From: an uncultured Clostridia bacterium
GTDB lineage: Bacteria > Bacillota > Clostridia > UBA1381
Reading direction: 5' to 3'
Assembly (NCBI GenBank): GCA_947624165.1
Contig: CANQJC010000002.1
Span: 1 to 64,000, forward strand
DNA length: 64,000 nucleotides
A program made the position numbers and the translations under genes. A model generated the notes under the pieces. It did no database searches. It worked only from the letters and a program-made list of their open reading frames with translations, and was not told where the DNA came from. Positions 24,853 through 33,425 of this stretch are shown here, in pieces; position 1 is the stretch's first letter; each line of letters starts with the position of its first letter.

Positions 24853-25150
24853 AATAGTCGATTTTGTGATAAAGCATAATAAGAAAATCAAGATAGCCGT
24901 ACTCATATTGCTTGTGGGCGGCATGGCGTTCAAGGGGCTTATGCAAATTCCGCAGATAAGAGCGTCGAAAGTCGAGATCGCACAGCTCAACGAACGCATA
25001 GAATATGAGAAGGAACGCCAGAAGGAAGTCGAAATACTGAAAACAAAGGTAAATACCGACGAGTACATAGAAAAAATAGCAAGTGAAAAGCTCGGTCTCG
25101 TAAAGAGCAACGCCAAGATTTTTATAGACGTATCCGGCGAACAGCAATAA
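24830..25150 (+). CDS. divIC: Septum formation initiator DivIC/FtsB
   Basis: A 106-residue bitopic protein: a short basic cytoplasmic N-terminus, one membrane helix (about residues 21-40), an extracytoplasmic coiled coil (about 47-72, ASKVEIAQLNERIEYEKERQ) and the conserved IEKIASEKLGLVK tail. DivIC joins FtsL and DivIB in the divisome to activate septal wall synthesis. GGAGCC within yabQ is the binding site and the 23-nt overlap suggests coupling. Position between yabQ and the S1 gene matches Bacillus. Confidence 0.9.
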   Translation: MLSEYKNKIVDFVIKHNKKIKIAVLILLVGGMAFKGLMQIPQIRASKVEIAQLNERIEYEKERQKEVEILKTKVNTDEYIEKIASEKLGLVKSNAKIFIDVSGEQQ

Positions 25151-25179
25151 ACGAATAAGAGAGGACAAACAAAACAATT

Positions 25180-25632
25180 ATGATTTCAGTTGGTAGTATC
25201 GTGGACGGCAGAGTAGTAAGCGTTATGAAATTCGGTGCGTTCGTGGACATAGGGAACAATCGGTCGGGACTTGTGCATATATCGGAAATATCGTCGCAGT
25301 ACGTCGCCGATATAAACGAATGTGTAAAAAAGGGCGATAAGGTACGGGTCAAGATAATAAAGATAGAGGACGGAAAGATCAGTCTTTCAATCAGACAAGC
25401 CGACGAGCATAACGAAAAGCATCGCGGTACGCATACGCCGAAACAAGAAAAAACGGGCAGGATACGTCCGGCTGAAATAGACTGGAGCGAGCCGCAGGCG
25501 TCCTCGCTTTCGTTCGAGGATAAGCTGTCGAAATTCAAGCAGGACAGCGACGAAAAAATGCAGACGCTCAGACGCAGCAACGATTCAAAGCGTTCGGGAG
25601 GATACAGCCGAAAGAGCAGTCATTTATTTTAA
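25180..25632 (+). CDS. S1 RNA-binding domain protein (YabR-like)
   Basis: A 150-residue protein with one S1 domain (about residues 3-72: GSIVDGRVVSVMKFGAFVDI and SGLVHISEIS, KISLSIRQ) and a low-complexity charged C-terminal tail with a predicted helix. This is the YabR/general stress protein 13 group, associated with ribosomes or RNA. It is the last gene of the yab operon, followed by a clear terminator. Confidence 0.85.
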   Translation: MISVGSIVDGRVVSVMKFGAFVDIGNNRSGLVHISEISSQYVADINECVKKGDKVRVKIIKIEDGKISLSIRQADEHNEKHRGTHTPKQEKTGRIRPAEIDWSEPQASSLSFEDKLSKFKQDSDEKMQTLRRSNDSKRSGGYSRKSSHLF

Positions 25633-25645
25633 ATAGAATTTGTCG

Positions 25646-25672
25646 GGCGGAAACTTTTCCGCCTGTTTTGTT
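25646..25672 (+). terminator. Terminator of the rqcP-yabR operon
   Basis: GGCGGAAA (25646-25653) and TTTCCGCC (25656-25663) form an 8-bp stem around a very short loop, followed by TGTTTTGTTT. Confidence 0.75.
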
Positions 25673-25734
25673 TAAAGCGGATATATGCGGTGAAAAAGGC
25701 TTAGCGCAAAGAAACGGAAATTCGGGAGGGGAAT

Positions 25735-27816
25735 ATGATTTCATTCAAAGAGAACAAAAGAATATTTCCCCTTGTGGGTGCGATAATCGTGTTTTTACTG
25801 TCGTTTTCCGTACTTTACATGGGCGAGAACATAGGCTTGTCGGACAACGGCGATTTCAGACGCGTGCTGCTCGTCAACAATATGGAGTACGCCGACGAGG
25901 ATAATTATTATTATCTGTTTAAGCAAAATTACAAGATGAACGTGGAGGGGGACACATTTTGGGAAAAGGCGTCGTACCTGTGTACGAACAACGGCGACGA
26001 AGAAATATATTCTTCGCCGCAGTTTATCATAATCAAAGCCTCCAAGCTAATGAATTTTGTTGCCAATACCGTCTTTGTACGCGACGAAACCGATTACAAC
26101 ATAGCGTATCTCGCGTTTATCTACATACTTATGCTTTCCGCGGCGGCGTGGGGTATATTCACGTTTTTCGCGGATCACAGTATGAAAATAAGAGTTGCCG
26201 TGTTTGTCTTGTTTGTCGTGATGTTCTGCGACGCGGGATACATACTTTATTTCAACTCGTTCTACGGCGAACCGCTTCAATATGTGTCGCTGATGATGCT
26301 TATCGCGCTTGGACTGCTTATTTACAAGCGTCCGACCATACCGAAAATAGCGTGCTTCTTCGTGTCGCTGTATCTGTTTGCCGGCTCAAAGCTCGCGAAC
26401 GTTCCTTACGCGGTCATCGTGTCATTGTTGGCGTTCTCGTTCGTATTCCTCAGGAAGGACAAGCTTTATCGCATAGGTATAGCCGTTTCGGTAATACTTG
26501 CGGCGGTATGTATAGCCAATCTTTACGTGAGTATTCCGGCGTGGATGCATAACGACACAACATACCAGTCGGTATTCTTCGGCGCACTGAAGGAAACGGA
26601 AACGCCGGAAAAGGATCTGGAGCAGCTCGGTATAGACGAAAAATACGAACCGCTTATCAATACGCACGCGTATATGGACGCCGACGAGTATCCGATAGAC
26701 ATAACGACGCCGGAATTTCAGCATGATTTTTACGACAAGGTGTCAAAGGTCGATGTGTTGTTTTTCTACATTCGTCACCCCGTGCGCTTTGTGCATAAAG
26801 TCGCGTTCGCGATAGAGAACGCGTCGTCTCTGCGCCCGCTTAACTGCGGAAATTCCGAGACGACGCTAATGTATTATTCCGACCGTTACAGCGGCTGGAG
26901 CAATCTGCGCGTCGCGTCGAGGTTTTTGTATAATCCGCTGATAGTGTTTATCATGGCACTCATTATGACGATTTACGTCGTGCTTGTGCATATTTATCTT
27001 GTCCGAAGCGGAAGCGGCACGAATGAGAAACGTCTGTACATCATTATGGCGATGTACGTCCTAATAGTCGGGCTGTGGATAAACATGTGCCTTCCGATAC
27101 TCGGCAACGGCGAAGCGGATATTATGAAGCATATGTTTCTGTTTACGAATTTTATGGATATAGTATTCGCCGCGATAATAATAAGCATAGTCAATATGCG
27201 TATGCGCGGAAGAATTATTTCCGTTACGGCTCTTGCCGCCGCCGTCATAGGACTTCAGATAGAGCCGCCGAAGGAAAGCGTGACGTTCGGCACATACGCG
27301 GGCGAGCCTATCAAGTGGGAGATAATGGAGGAATATTCGGACGGCACTGTGGAGCTTGTGACAAGGGAATGTGTGACACAAAGCGTATTCGACGCAGAAA
27401 GCAACATGTGGGAGACGAGCGATTTGCGTCAATGGCTGAACAGCGATTTTATAAACGAATTTACAATGGACGAGCTTGCGAGGATAGTTCCGACGAGCAA
27501 CGAGGTAATGCTTACCTACAACGACCGCGCGCTTGCGGAATCGGGAGATCATACTCACTTTTGGAGCGCGACTCGTAAGGAGGTCGCCGATTTGAGCGAA
27601 ACGGCGTTTAAGCATCATGTGGACGACATGATATATATTCCGACGCTCAGCATGATGGAGGATATAGACGTTAACGGTTCGTACTGGATTTTGTGTCCCT
27701 ACGGCTATAACGATAAAATGCAGAGGTATATGAAAAACGACGGCTTTATTCTGCACACAAATGTGGATAACGTATACGGCGTCCGCGCCGCGGTCAGAAT
27801 CAAAACAGAACAATAG
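25735..27816 (+). CDS. Membrane protein with GT-C-like N-terminus fused to a DUF6273-like domain
   Basis: A 693-residue protein not recognised as any named enzyme. Residues about 1-500 contain 11-12 hydrophobic segments with an extracytoplasmic loop after the first one carrying GLSDNGDFRR, a possible catalytic acidic site as in GT-C transferases. A large loop near 275-345 follows. Residues about 513-690 form a soluble beta-rich domain (VTFGTYAGEPIKWEIMEEYSDG, TSDLRQWLNSDFINEF, SYWILCPYG) like the DUF6273 domains found in many secreted Clostridial proteins. The call is from pattern only. GGGAGG precedes the ATG, and tsaC follows 16 nt later. Confidence 0.55.
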   Translation: MISFKENKRIFPLVGAIIVFLLSFSVLYMGENIGLSDNGDFRRVLLVNNMEYADEDNYYYLFKQNYKMNVEGDTFWEKASYLCTNNGDEEIYSSPQFIIIKASKLMNFVANTVFVRDETDYNIAYLAFIYILMLSAAAWGIFTFFADHSMKIRVAVFVLFVVMFCDAGYILYFNSFYGEPLQYVSLMMLIALGLLIYKRPTIPKIACFFVSLYLFAGSKLANVPYAVIVSLLAFSFVFLRKDKLYRIGIAVSVILAAVCIANLYVSIPAWMHNDTTYQSVFFGALKETETPEKDLEQLGIDEKYEPLINTHAYMDADEYPIDITTPEFQHDFYDKVSKVDVLFFYIRHPVRFVHKVAFAIENASSLRPLNCGNSETTLMYYSDRYSGWSNLRVASRFLYNPLIVFIMALIMTIYVVLVHIYLVRSGSGTNEKRLYIIMAMYVLIVGLWINMCLPILGNGEADIMKHMFLFTNFMDIVFAAIIISIVNMRMRGRIISVTALAAAVIGLQIEPPKESVTFGTYAGEPIKWEIMEEYSDGTVELVTRECVTQSVFDAESNMWETSDLRQWLNSDFINEFTMDELARIVPTSNEVMLTYNDRALAESGDHTHFWSATRKEVADLSETAFKHHVDDMIYIPTLSMMEDIDVNGSYWILCPYGYNDKMQRYMKNDGFILHTNVDNVYGVRAAVRIKTEQ

Positions 27817-27832
27817 AAATCGGTAAAAGGCT

Positions 27833-28852
27833 ATGGAAACAAAAATACTCAAAACAACTGAAAACGATATAAACACCGCCGGAGAAATCATACGCGCGGG
27901 CGGTCTTGTAGCGTTTCCTACGGAAACGGTGTACGGGCTCGGAGCGTCGGCTTTCGACGCGGCTGCGGCAAAAAAAATATACGCCGCGAAGGGGAGACCC
28001 TCGGACAACCCTCTTATAGTACACGTATGCGGCGTCGAACAGATAAGCGAGGTCGCGCGCGAAATACCCGCCGACGCAAGGCGCGTTATGGACGCGTTTA
28101 TGCCCGGTCCCGTGACTATAATATTGAAAAGAAACGATATTATCCCGAATACCGTGACGGCGGGACTTGATACCGTTGCGATAAGATGTCCCGATAATGA
28201 TACGGCGCGTCGGTTTATAAAAGCGGCGGGAGTGCCTGTCGCCGCGCCGAGCGCGAATCTGTCCGGCAAGCCCAGTCCCACAAAAGCCGAACACGTAATA
28301 AAGGATATGATAGGCAGGATAGACGCGGTGATTTGCGGCGGCTCGTGCGAGGTGGGCGTTGAATCGACTATCGTGGATTTTTCGTCGGACGTACCTGTAA
28401 TACTGCGCCCCGGTGCCGTTACGCGTACCGATCTCGAAAAAATCGGCGTTCACGCTCTAAACGACGCGAATATACTAAAAGAGGTTTCGCCGGACGATGT
28501 TCCCAAATGCCCTGGTACGAAGTATAAACATTACGCGCCCGACGCGCAGGTGATCGTCGTGGAGGGCGAGAAGGAAGCTGTGCAAAGTAAAATAAAGGAG
28601 CTTCTTCAAGAGTGTAAAGGAAAAATAACCGGCGTTCTTGCGATGTACGGCGCGGAGTATGACGACGCTGTGATACTCAGCGCGGGCGAAAGCAATCGCG
28701 AATACGCCAGAAATTTATTCGCCGCCCTCAGAGAGTTCGACGAGCTTGGAGCCGACATAGTATTCGCGGAGTTCTGCGAACGGGACGGTTACGGCGCGGC
28801 GGTAAAAAACAGATTATATAAGGCGGCTTCTCACAACGTAATACACGTTTAA
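27833..28852 (+). CDS. tsaC: L-threonylcarbamoyladenylate synthase (TsaC/Sua5)
   Basis: A 339-residue long-form Sua5: an N-terminal YrdC domain (residues 10-205; GGLVAFPTETVYGLG, AKGRPSDNPLIVH, SANLSGKPSPT) and a C-terminal Sua5 domain (about 240-339). It makes threonylcarbamoyl-AMP from threonine, bicarbonate and ATP, the first step of t6A37 tRNA modification. It has only a weak binding site (GGTAAAAGG). The second-step enzyme TsaD is encoded three genes later (29861). Confidence 0.93.
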   Translation: METKILKTTENDINTAGEIIRAGGLVAFPTETVYGLGASAFDAAAAKKIYAAKGRPSDNPLIVHVCGVEQISEVAREIPADARRVMDAFMPGPVTIILKRNDIIPNTVTAGLDTVAIRCPDNDTARRFIKAAGVPVAAPSANLSGKPSPTKAEHVIKDMIGRIDAVICGGSCEVGVESTIVDFSSDVPVILRPGAVTRTDLEKIGVHALNDANILKEVSPDDVPKCPGTKYKHYAPDAQVIVVEGEKEAVQSKIKELLQECKGKITGVLAMYGAEYDDAVILSAGESNREYARNLFAALREFDELGADIVFAEFCERDGYGAAVKNRLYKAASHNVIHV

Positions 28853-28887
28853 CGCCGTTTTTAACCTTGTCGAAGGGAGTAAGAACG

Positions 28888-29340
28888 ATGAATATACTTT
28901 TTATATGCACGGGAAATACGTGCAGAAGCGCGATGGCGGCGGCGATGATGGACAAAATCGCCGTGGACAGAAATCTTGATATCCGCATCGAATCGGCGGG
29001 GCTTTGCGCGCCCGACGGCAGGGCGGCAAGCGAAAACGCGATACGGGCGGCGCGCGCTTACGGCGCGGATTTGTCGAATCACAGAGCAAAGACGGTTACA
29101 AAAGAGCTTATAGACGCAAGCGACTTGATTTTGACTATGACCTCGGAGCATAAACGCGCGCTTGAACCGATGGCTTCGGGCAAGGTTTTTACGCTTGCCG
29201 AATATGTGTCGCGGACGGACGATGTGCCGGACCCTTACGGCGAGAGTGAGGAAGTGTATAAAAAATGTGCGGATATGATTTACGCTCTGCTTGTTCCTCT
29301 CGCGGATAAGCTGGAGGGCGGCGGTGAGAAAAATGATTGA
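28888..29340 (+). CDS. Low-molecular-weight phosphatase, probable protein-arginine phosphatase (YwlE-like)
   Basis: A 150-residue LMW-PTP-fold protein. The P-loop CTGNTCRS at residues 7-14 has Thr11, the residue that favours phosphoarginine over phosphotyrosine in Bacillus YwlE (classical tyrosine phosphatases have Ile there). The general acid lies in VPDPYGESEEVY. YwlE counters the McsB arginine kinase, which marks proteins for ClpCP. The order tsaC-ywlE also matches Bacillus ywlC-ywlE. ATG 28888 follows AAGGGAG; the TTG at 28867 is rejected. It overlaps rimI by 8 nt. Confidence 0.85.
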   Translation: MNILFICTGNTCRSAMAAAMMDKIAVDRNLDIRIESAGLCAPDGRAASENAIRAARAYGADLSNHRAKTVTKELIDASDLILTMTSEHKRALEPMASGKVFTLAEYVSRTDDVPDPYGESEEVYKKCADMIYALLVPLADKLEGGGEKND

Positions 29341-29773
29341 AATATGTCGAATGAGCGCGGACGACGTAGGCGAGGTCGCGCGTATCGAGGAATGTTGCTT
29401 TGCTTCGCCGTGGTCGGAAAAATCCTTGCGTGAGGAAATGTCGAACCGACTTGCCGTATATTTCACGGCGAAAGAGAACGGCCGCTGCATCGGTTACGCG
29501 GGATTTTGGAACGTGTCCGGCGAAGGCGGCATAACGAACGTGGCGGTACATCCCGATCACAGACGGCAGGGAATAGGAAGTATGCTTATCGAAGCGATGA
29601 TAAAATCCGCGCGCGAAAAAAAGCTCGATCTACTCACGCTCGAGGTACGCAAAAGCAATATCGCCGCTCAAAGCCTATACGAGAAATACGGCTTCGTCCC
29701 TATCGGGGCGCGGAAGCGTTATTACAGCGATAACGACGAGGACGCGATCATAATGACAAAGCCGCTCGATTAA
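29333..29773 (+). CDS. rimI: Ribosomal-protein-alanine N-acetyltransferase RimI
   Basis: A 146-residue GNAT acetyltransferase. The acetyl-CoA motif VAVHPDHRRQGIGSMLI and the C-terminal NIAAQSLYEKYGFVPIGARK are typical of RimI, which acetylates the N-terminal alanine of S18 and in some species other substrates. ATG 29333 lies inside the end of the phosphatase gene. It sits in the usual rimI-tsaD pair, but tsaE and tsaB, often just upstream in Firmicutes, are missing here. Confidence 0.88.
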   Translation: MIEICRMSADDVGEVARIEECCFASPWSEKSLREEMSNRLAVYFTAKENGRCIGYAGFWNVSGEGGITNVAVHPDHRRQGIGSMLIEAMIKSAREKKLDLLTLEVRKSNIAAQSLYEKYGFVPIGARKRYYSDNDEDAIIMTKPLD

Positions 29774-29860
29774 AATCGTTCGCGCGTCAAAAACCTTTGA
29801 CGCGTGCGGCGTTCGTTCCGACGGGAATATATGGATTTTCTTTTGGACATAGGAGGAAGA

Positions 29861-30871
29861 ATGAAGGACATACTGATTTTGGGAATAGAAAGCTCGTGCG
29901 ACGAGACGGCGGCTGCCGTCGTTAAAAACGGGCGCGGGATAATGTCGAACGTGATAAACACGCAGATAGAGCTTCATAAGAAATACGGCGGGGTAGTGCC
30001 GGAGGTCGCGTCCAGACGGCATATAGAAACGATAGACGTTGTAATCGACGAAGCACTTGCGGACGCGGGAGTTACTTTTGACGACATAGACGCGATAGCG
30101 GTAACATACGGACCGGGTCTTATAGGCGCGCTCTTGGTGGGCGTGTCGACCGCAAAGGCACTTGCGTACGCGCTCGGCAAGCCGCTTGTACCAGTGCATC
30201 ACATAAAGGGACATATAATGGCAAATTTCGTGGCTCATCCCGATTTGGAGCCGCCCTTCGTATGTCTTGTCGCGTCGGGAGGACACAGTCATATTGTGGA
30301 AGTGAAGGATTATTTGCATTTTGAAATAATGGGCAGAACGCGCGACGACGCGGCGGGCGAGGCATTTGACAAAATCGCGCGCGTGCTTGGGCTTGGCTAC
30401 CCGGGCGGTCCGCTTATAGACAAGCTTGCGAAAGAAGGCGATCCCGACGCGGTACAGTTTCCGCGCGTGAGAATGGATAATAATTCGCTCGATTTCTCGT
30501 TCAGCGGCGTTAAAACGGCTGTTATAAACTATCTGCACAAGCTCGACCAAAACGGTGAAACGTACAATAAAGCCGACATAGCAGCGAGCTTTCAGAACGC
30601 CGTGACCGACGTTTTATGCGAGCATACGATCAAAGCGGCTTTAAAAACGGGAAATAAAACGATAGCGATAGCGGGCGGCGTTGCGGCGAACAGCGCGCTT
30701 AGAGCAAAAATGACGGATCGGGCGAAAAAGCGCGGGATAGACGTGATATACCCGCCGCCGACGCTGTGTACAGACAACGCGGTAATGATAGCCTGCGCGG
30801 GCTATTACGGCTATTGCGAAGGCGATTTCGCCGACATGACGCTTAACGCCGTCGCGGCGTTGAAATTGTAA
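29861..30871 (+). CDS. tsaD: tRNA N6-adenosine threonylcarbamoyltransferase TsaD
   Basis: A 336-residue ASKHA-fold enzyme that transfers the threonylcarbamoyl group to A37 of ANN-decoding tRNAs. Signatures are [14 protein letters not shown] at residues 8-21, the metal-binding [18 protein letters not shown], and [12 protein letters not shown] near the C-terminus. AGGAGG lies 5 nt before ATG 29861; an upstream start at 29804 is rejected. It normally needs TsaB and TsaE, which must be encoded elsewhere. aroB follows 15 nt later. Confidence 0.95.
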   Translation: MKDILILGIESSCDETAAAVVKNGRGIMSNVINTQIELHKKYGGVVPEVASRRHIETIDVVIDEALADAGVTFDDIDAIAVTYGPGLIGALLVGVSTAKALAYALGKPLVPVHHIKGHIMANFVAHPDLEPPFVCLVASGGHSHIVEVKDYLHFEIMGRTRDDAAGEAFDKIARVLGLGYPGGPLIDKLAKEGDPDAVQFPRVRMDNNSLDFSFSGVKTAVINYLHKLDQNGETYNKADIAASFQNAVTDVLCEHTIKAALKTGNKTIAIAGGVAANSALRAKMTDRAKKRGIDVIYPPPTLCTDNAVMIACAGYYGYCEGDFADMTLNAVAALKL

Positions 30872-30886
30872 AAGGAGAAATCAATC

Positions 30887-31972
30887 ATGGAAAAATTATA
30901 TGTTGATTTGGGCGAACGCTCGTATGATATAAAATTCTCGTCGGACTTCGCGGGACTGCCCGCCGCCATGGCGGAAATTAACGCTCCCAAAAAAATTTTG
31001 ATAGTAACCGACACAAACGTTGAAAAGCTTTACGCGGACGAGGTCCGCGCTCTTTTGCGCGATAACGGCTATGACGCCGCCGTGTATGCGTTTGAAGCGG
31101 GCGAGGAACACAAGAACATGGATTCTATTCTCGGCATATGCAATGCCTGTATCGAGCATGGACTTGACAGAAAAAGCATGATAGCCGCGCTCGGCGGCGG
31201 CGTTGTCGGCGATATGGCGGGCTTCGCGGCGGCGATTTTTATGCGCGGTATCGACTTTATTCAGATTCCGACTACGCTTCTTTCACAGTCTGACAGCTCT
31301 GTGGGCGGTAAAACGGGTATTGATTTTGCCGGAAGCAAAAATATTTTGGGCGCGTTCCATCAGCCGAAATTGGTTTACATAAATGTAAACACGCTGAAAA
31401 CCCTTCCCGAGGAGCAGTTTGTCTCGGGTATGGGCGAGGTCATAAAGCACGGCATTATCCGCGACGCGGAATTTTTCGGTTATCTTTGCGACAACGCGGA
31501 CACGATAAAGGCTCTCGACAGCGATGTGCTTATCAGAATGGCGAAAACCAACTGCGCGATAAAAGCCGACGTTGTTATGCATGACGAGCGGGAAAACGGA
31601 CTGCGCGCGATTTTGAATTTCGGTCACACTATCGGTCATGCGGTCGAGTCGGCGTATGATTTTCAGATGACGCACGGCGAATGTGTCGGTATAGGCATGA
31701 TAGGGGCTGCGTATATCGCACAAAAACGCGGCATGCTCACGGCTGACGATCTGAAACGGATAGAGGACACGCTTTTACTTTACGGCTTCCGCACGCGCGT
31801 GAAGCTGCCCGAAAACGATATTGTTATGGGCTATATGCAGAAGGACAAGAAAAAGCTGATGGGTAAGCTGAAATTTGTTTTGCCCGTTAAAATCGGCGAG
31901 GTCATGCAGACAACGGACGTGACGCAGGATGAGATTTACGGTGCGTTCGATTATATCGGAGGTATATCATGA
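30887..31972 (+). CDS. aroB: 3-dehydroquinate synthase
   Basis: A 361-residue NAD- and metal-dependent enzyme forming 3-dehydroquinate from DAHP. GGGVVGDMAGFAAA near residue 105, QIPTTLLSQSDSSVGGKTGID near 127, and FGHTIGHAVES near 246 provide the nucleotide, substrate and metal sites. AAAGGAG precedes the ATG, and the gene overlaps lspA by 4 nt (ATGA). aroA is elsewhere (17566, minus strand). Confidence 0.95.
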   Translation: MEKLYVDLGERSYDIKFSSDFAGLPAAMAEINAPKKILIVTDTNVEKLYADEVRALLRDNGYDAAVYAFEAGEEHKNMDSILGICNACIEHGLDRKSMIAALGGGVVGDMAGFAAAIFMRGIDFIQIPTTLLSQSDSSVGGKTGIDFAGSKNILGAFHQPKLVYINVNTLKTLPEEQFVSGMGEVIKHGIIRDAEFFGYLCDNADTIKALDSDVLIRMAKTNCAIKADVVMHDERENGLRAILNFGHTIGHAVESAYDFQMTHGECVGIGMIGAAYIAQKRGMLTADDLKRIEDTLLLYGFRTRVKLPENDIVMGYMQKDKKKLMGKLKFVLPVKIGEVMQTTDVTQDEIYGAFDYIGGIS

Positions 31973-32445
31973 TTTGGCTTGTAATCACGCTTCTGATAAC
32001 AGCCGCAGACCAGGCTGCGAAATACCTGATCGCGGCGAACGCCGAAATCGGCGAAACGATATTTTCGCTCAAAAATGTATTTTCACTGACGCACATTCAT
32101 AACACCGGCGCGGCGTTTTCCGTAATGAGCGGTAAGATGTCCGTTTTGAGTATTATTTCCGTCGCGTTCTGCGTCGGGGTGGTTTTTTACTGGATACGGA
32201 AGAAACCGTCGAAGCCGCTTTTTTGCGTGTCGCTCACGATGATGTTTGCGGGAGCGTTCTCGAACGCTATCGACAGGATATTCCGCGGCTTTGTCGAGGA
32301 TTATATCCGAGTGACGTTTATCGACTTTCCCGTTTTCAATATCGCCGACGCCGCCATAACGGCGGGAGCGGCGTTGCTTGTAATATATTTTATATTTTTT
32401 GATAAAGAGGATAAAAATGCGGAAAATAACACTCAATCCGACTGA
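31969..32445 (+). CDS. lspA: Lipoprotein signal peptidase II
   Basis: A 158-residue inner-membrane aspartic protease with four hydrophobic helices. Catalytic residues are Asp102 (FSNAIDRI) and Asp127 (VFNIADAAI), and HNTGAAFS near residue 44 is the third conserved motif. It removes signal peptides from prolipoproteins such as the one at 56513. It overlaps aroB by 4 nt and rluD by 29 nt. As in many Firmicutes it precedes a RluD-type gene. Confidence 0.95.
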   Translation: MIWLVITLLITAADQAAKYLIAANAEIGETIFSLKNVFSLTHIHNTGAAFSVMSGKMSVLSIISVAFCVGVVFYWIRKKPSKPLFCVSLTMMFAGAFSNAIDRIFRGFVEDYIRVTFIDFPVFNIADAAITAGAALLVIYFIFFDKEDKNAENNTQSD

Positions 32446-33352
32446 GGAAAACGAGCTTGAACGAGTTGACAAATTCATATCGGACAATTCGGATATTTCT
32501 CGAAGCTACGCGGCGCGGCTGTGCGAAATGGGACTTGTTACGTGTGAGGGTAAGCCTATCGGAAAAAAAAGCCGCGTAAAAAAAGACTGCGCAATAGAGA
32601 TAGAATTGCCGCAAACGGAGGAGATGTCAGCCGAGCCCGAAAACATACCGCTTGACGTGGTCTATGAGGACGACGACGTGATAGTGGTGAACAAGCCGCA
32701 GGGAATGGTAGTTCATCCGGCGGCGGGCAACGCGAGCGGCACGCTCGTGAACGCCTTGATGTATCACTGTCGCGGCGGTCTTTCGGCGATAAACGGCGTA
32801 ATACGCCCCGGAATCGTGCATAGGATAGACAAGGACACATCGGGTCTTATCGTTGCGGCAAAGAACAACGAAGCGCATCTCGCGCTGTCGGCGCAGCTCA
32901 AGGAGCGTAAGGCGTTAAGGAAATATATCGCGCTCGTGAACGGTATAATAAAAGACGACGAAGGCACGGTTAACAAGCCCATAGCGAGAAGCGCGGCGGA
33001 TCGCAAGAAAATGGCGGTACGCGCCGACGGGCGCGACGCTGTTACTCATTACCGCGTTATTGAACGCTTCCCGAACAGAAACGGCGCGTCGTACACGCTT
33101 GTAGAGTGCGTGCTCGAAACGGGCAGAACGCATCAGATACGCGTCCATATGGCTTCGATAGGGCATAGCATTGTCGGAGATAAAAAGTATGGAATAAAGA
33201 AGGAAAAATTCAATTTGAACGGACAGCTTCTCCACGCCCGTACAATTGGATTTACGCATCCTTCGACAGGCGTTGCAATGGAATTTACGAGCGAGCTTCC
33301 GAGCTATTTTTCCGAGATAATAGAATGGCTCGGAGGAAATATTAACTTTTGA
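32417..33352 (+). CDS. rluD: RluD-type 23S rRNA pseudouridine synthase
   Basis: A 311-residue enzyme with an N-terminal S4 domain (about residues 10-75) and a RluA-family catalytic domain. The HRIDKDTSGLIV motif (near residue 140) carries the catalytic Asp, and LETGRTHQIRVHMA is near residue 240. It probably isomerises uridines of helix 69 in 23S rRNA, inferred from similarity. ATG 32417 follows AAAGAGG and lies within lspA. A second RluA-family gene is at 49497. Confidence 0.88.
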   Translation: MRKITLNPTEENELERVDKFISDNSDISRSYAARLCEMGLVTCEGKPIGKKSRVKKDCAIEIELPQTEEMSAEPENIPLDVVYEDDDVIVVNKPQGMVVHPAAGNASGTLVNALMYHCRGGLSAINGVIRPGIVHRIDKDTSGLIVAAKNNEAHLALSAQLKERKALRKYIALVNGIIKDDEGTVNKPIARSAADRKKMAVRADGRDAVTHYRVIERFPNRNGASYTLVECVLETGRTHQIRVHMASIGHSIVGDKKYGIKKEKFNLNGQLLHARTIGFTHPSTGVAMEFTSELPSYFSEIIEWLGGNINF

Positions 33353-33372
33353 TTAAAAATGTACGCTAATAC

Positions 33373-33401
33373 TTGCTTTTTTTTGTCGAAAAGCGTATTA
33401 T
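33373..33401 (+). promoter_or_regulatory. Promoter for the ddl-murI-ctpA operon
   Basis: TTGCTT at 33373-33378 and TATTAT at 33396-33401 with a 17-nt spacer, 25 nt before the ddl start. Confidence 0.55.
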
Positions 33402-33425
33402 AGATAATGGGGAGTGATTTATGAA

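Noticed and set aside
27061-28281. A 406-codon minus-strand frame across the end of the membrane/DUF6273 gene and tsaC
   Set aside because: It crosses two well-supported plus-strand genes and shows no domain or binding site of its own.
33414-33425. GTG 33414 as start of ddl
   Set aside because: It overlaps the GGGGAG ribosome binding site, while ATG 33426 is well spaced and gives the usual MKELCVIFGG N-terminus.
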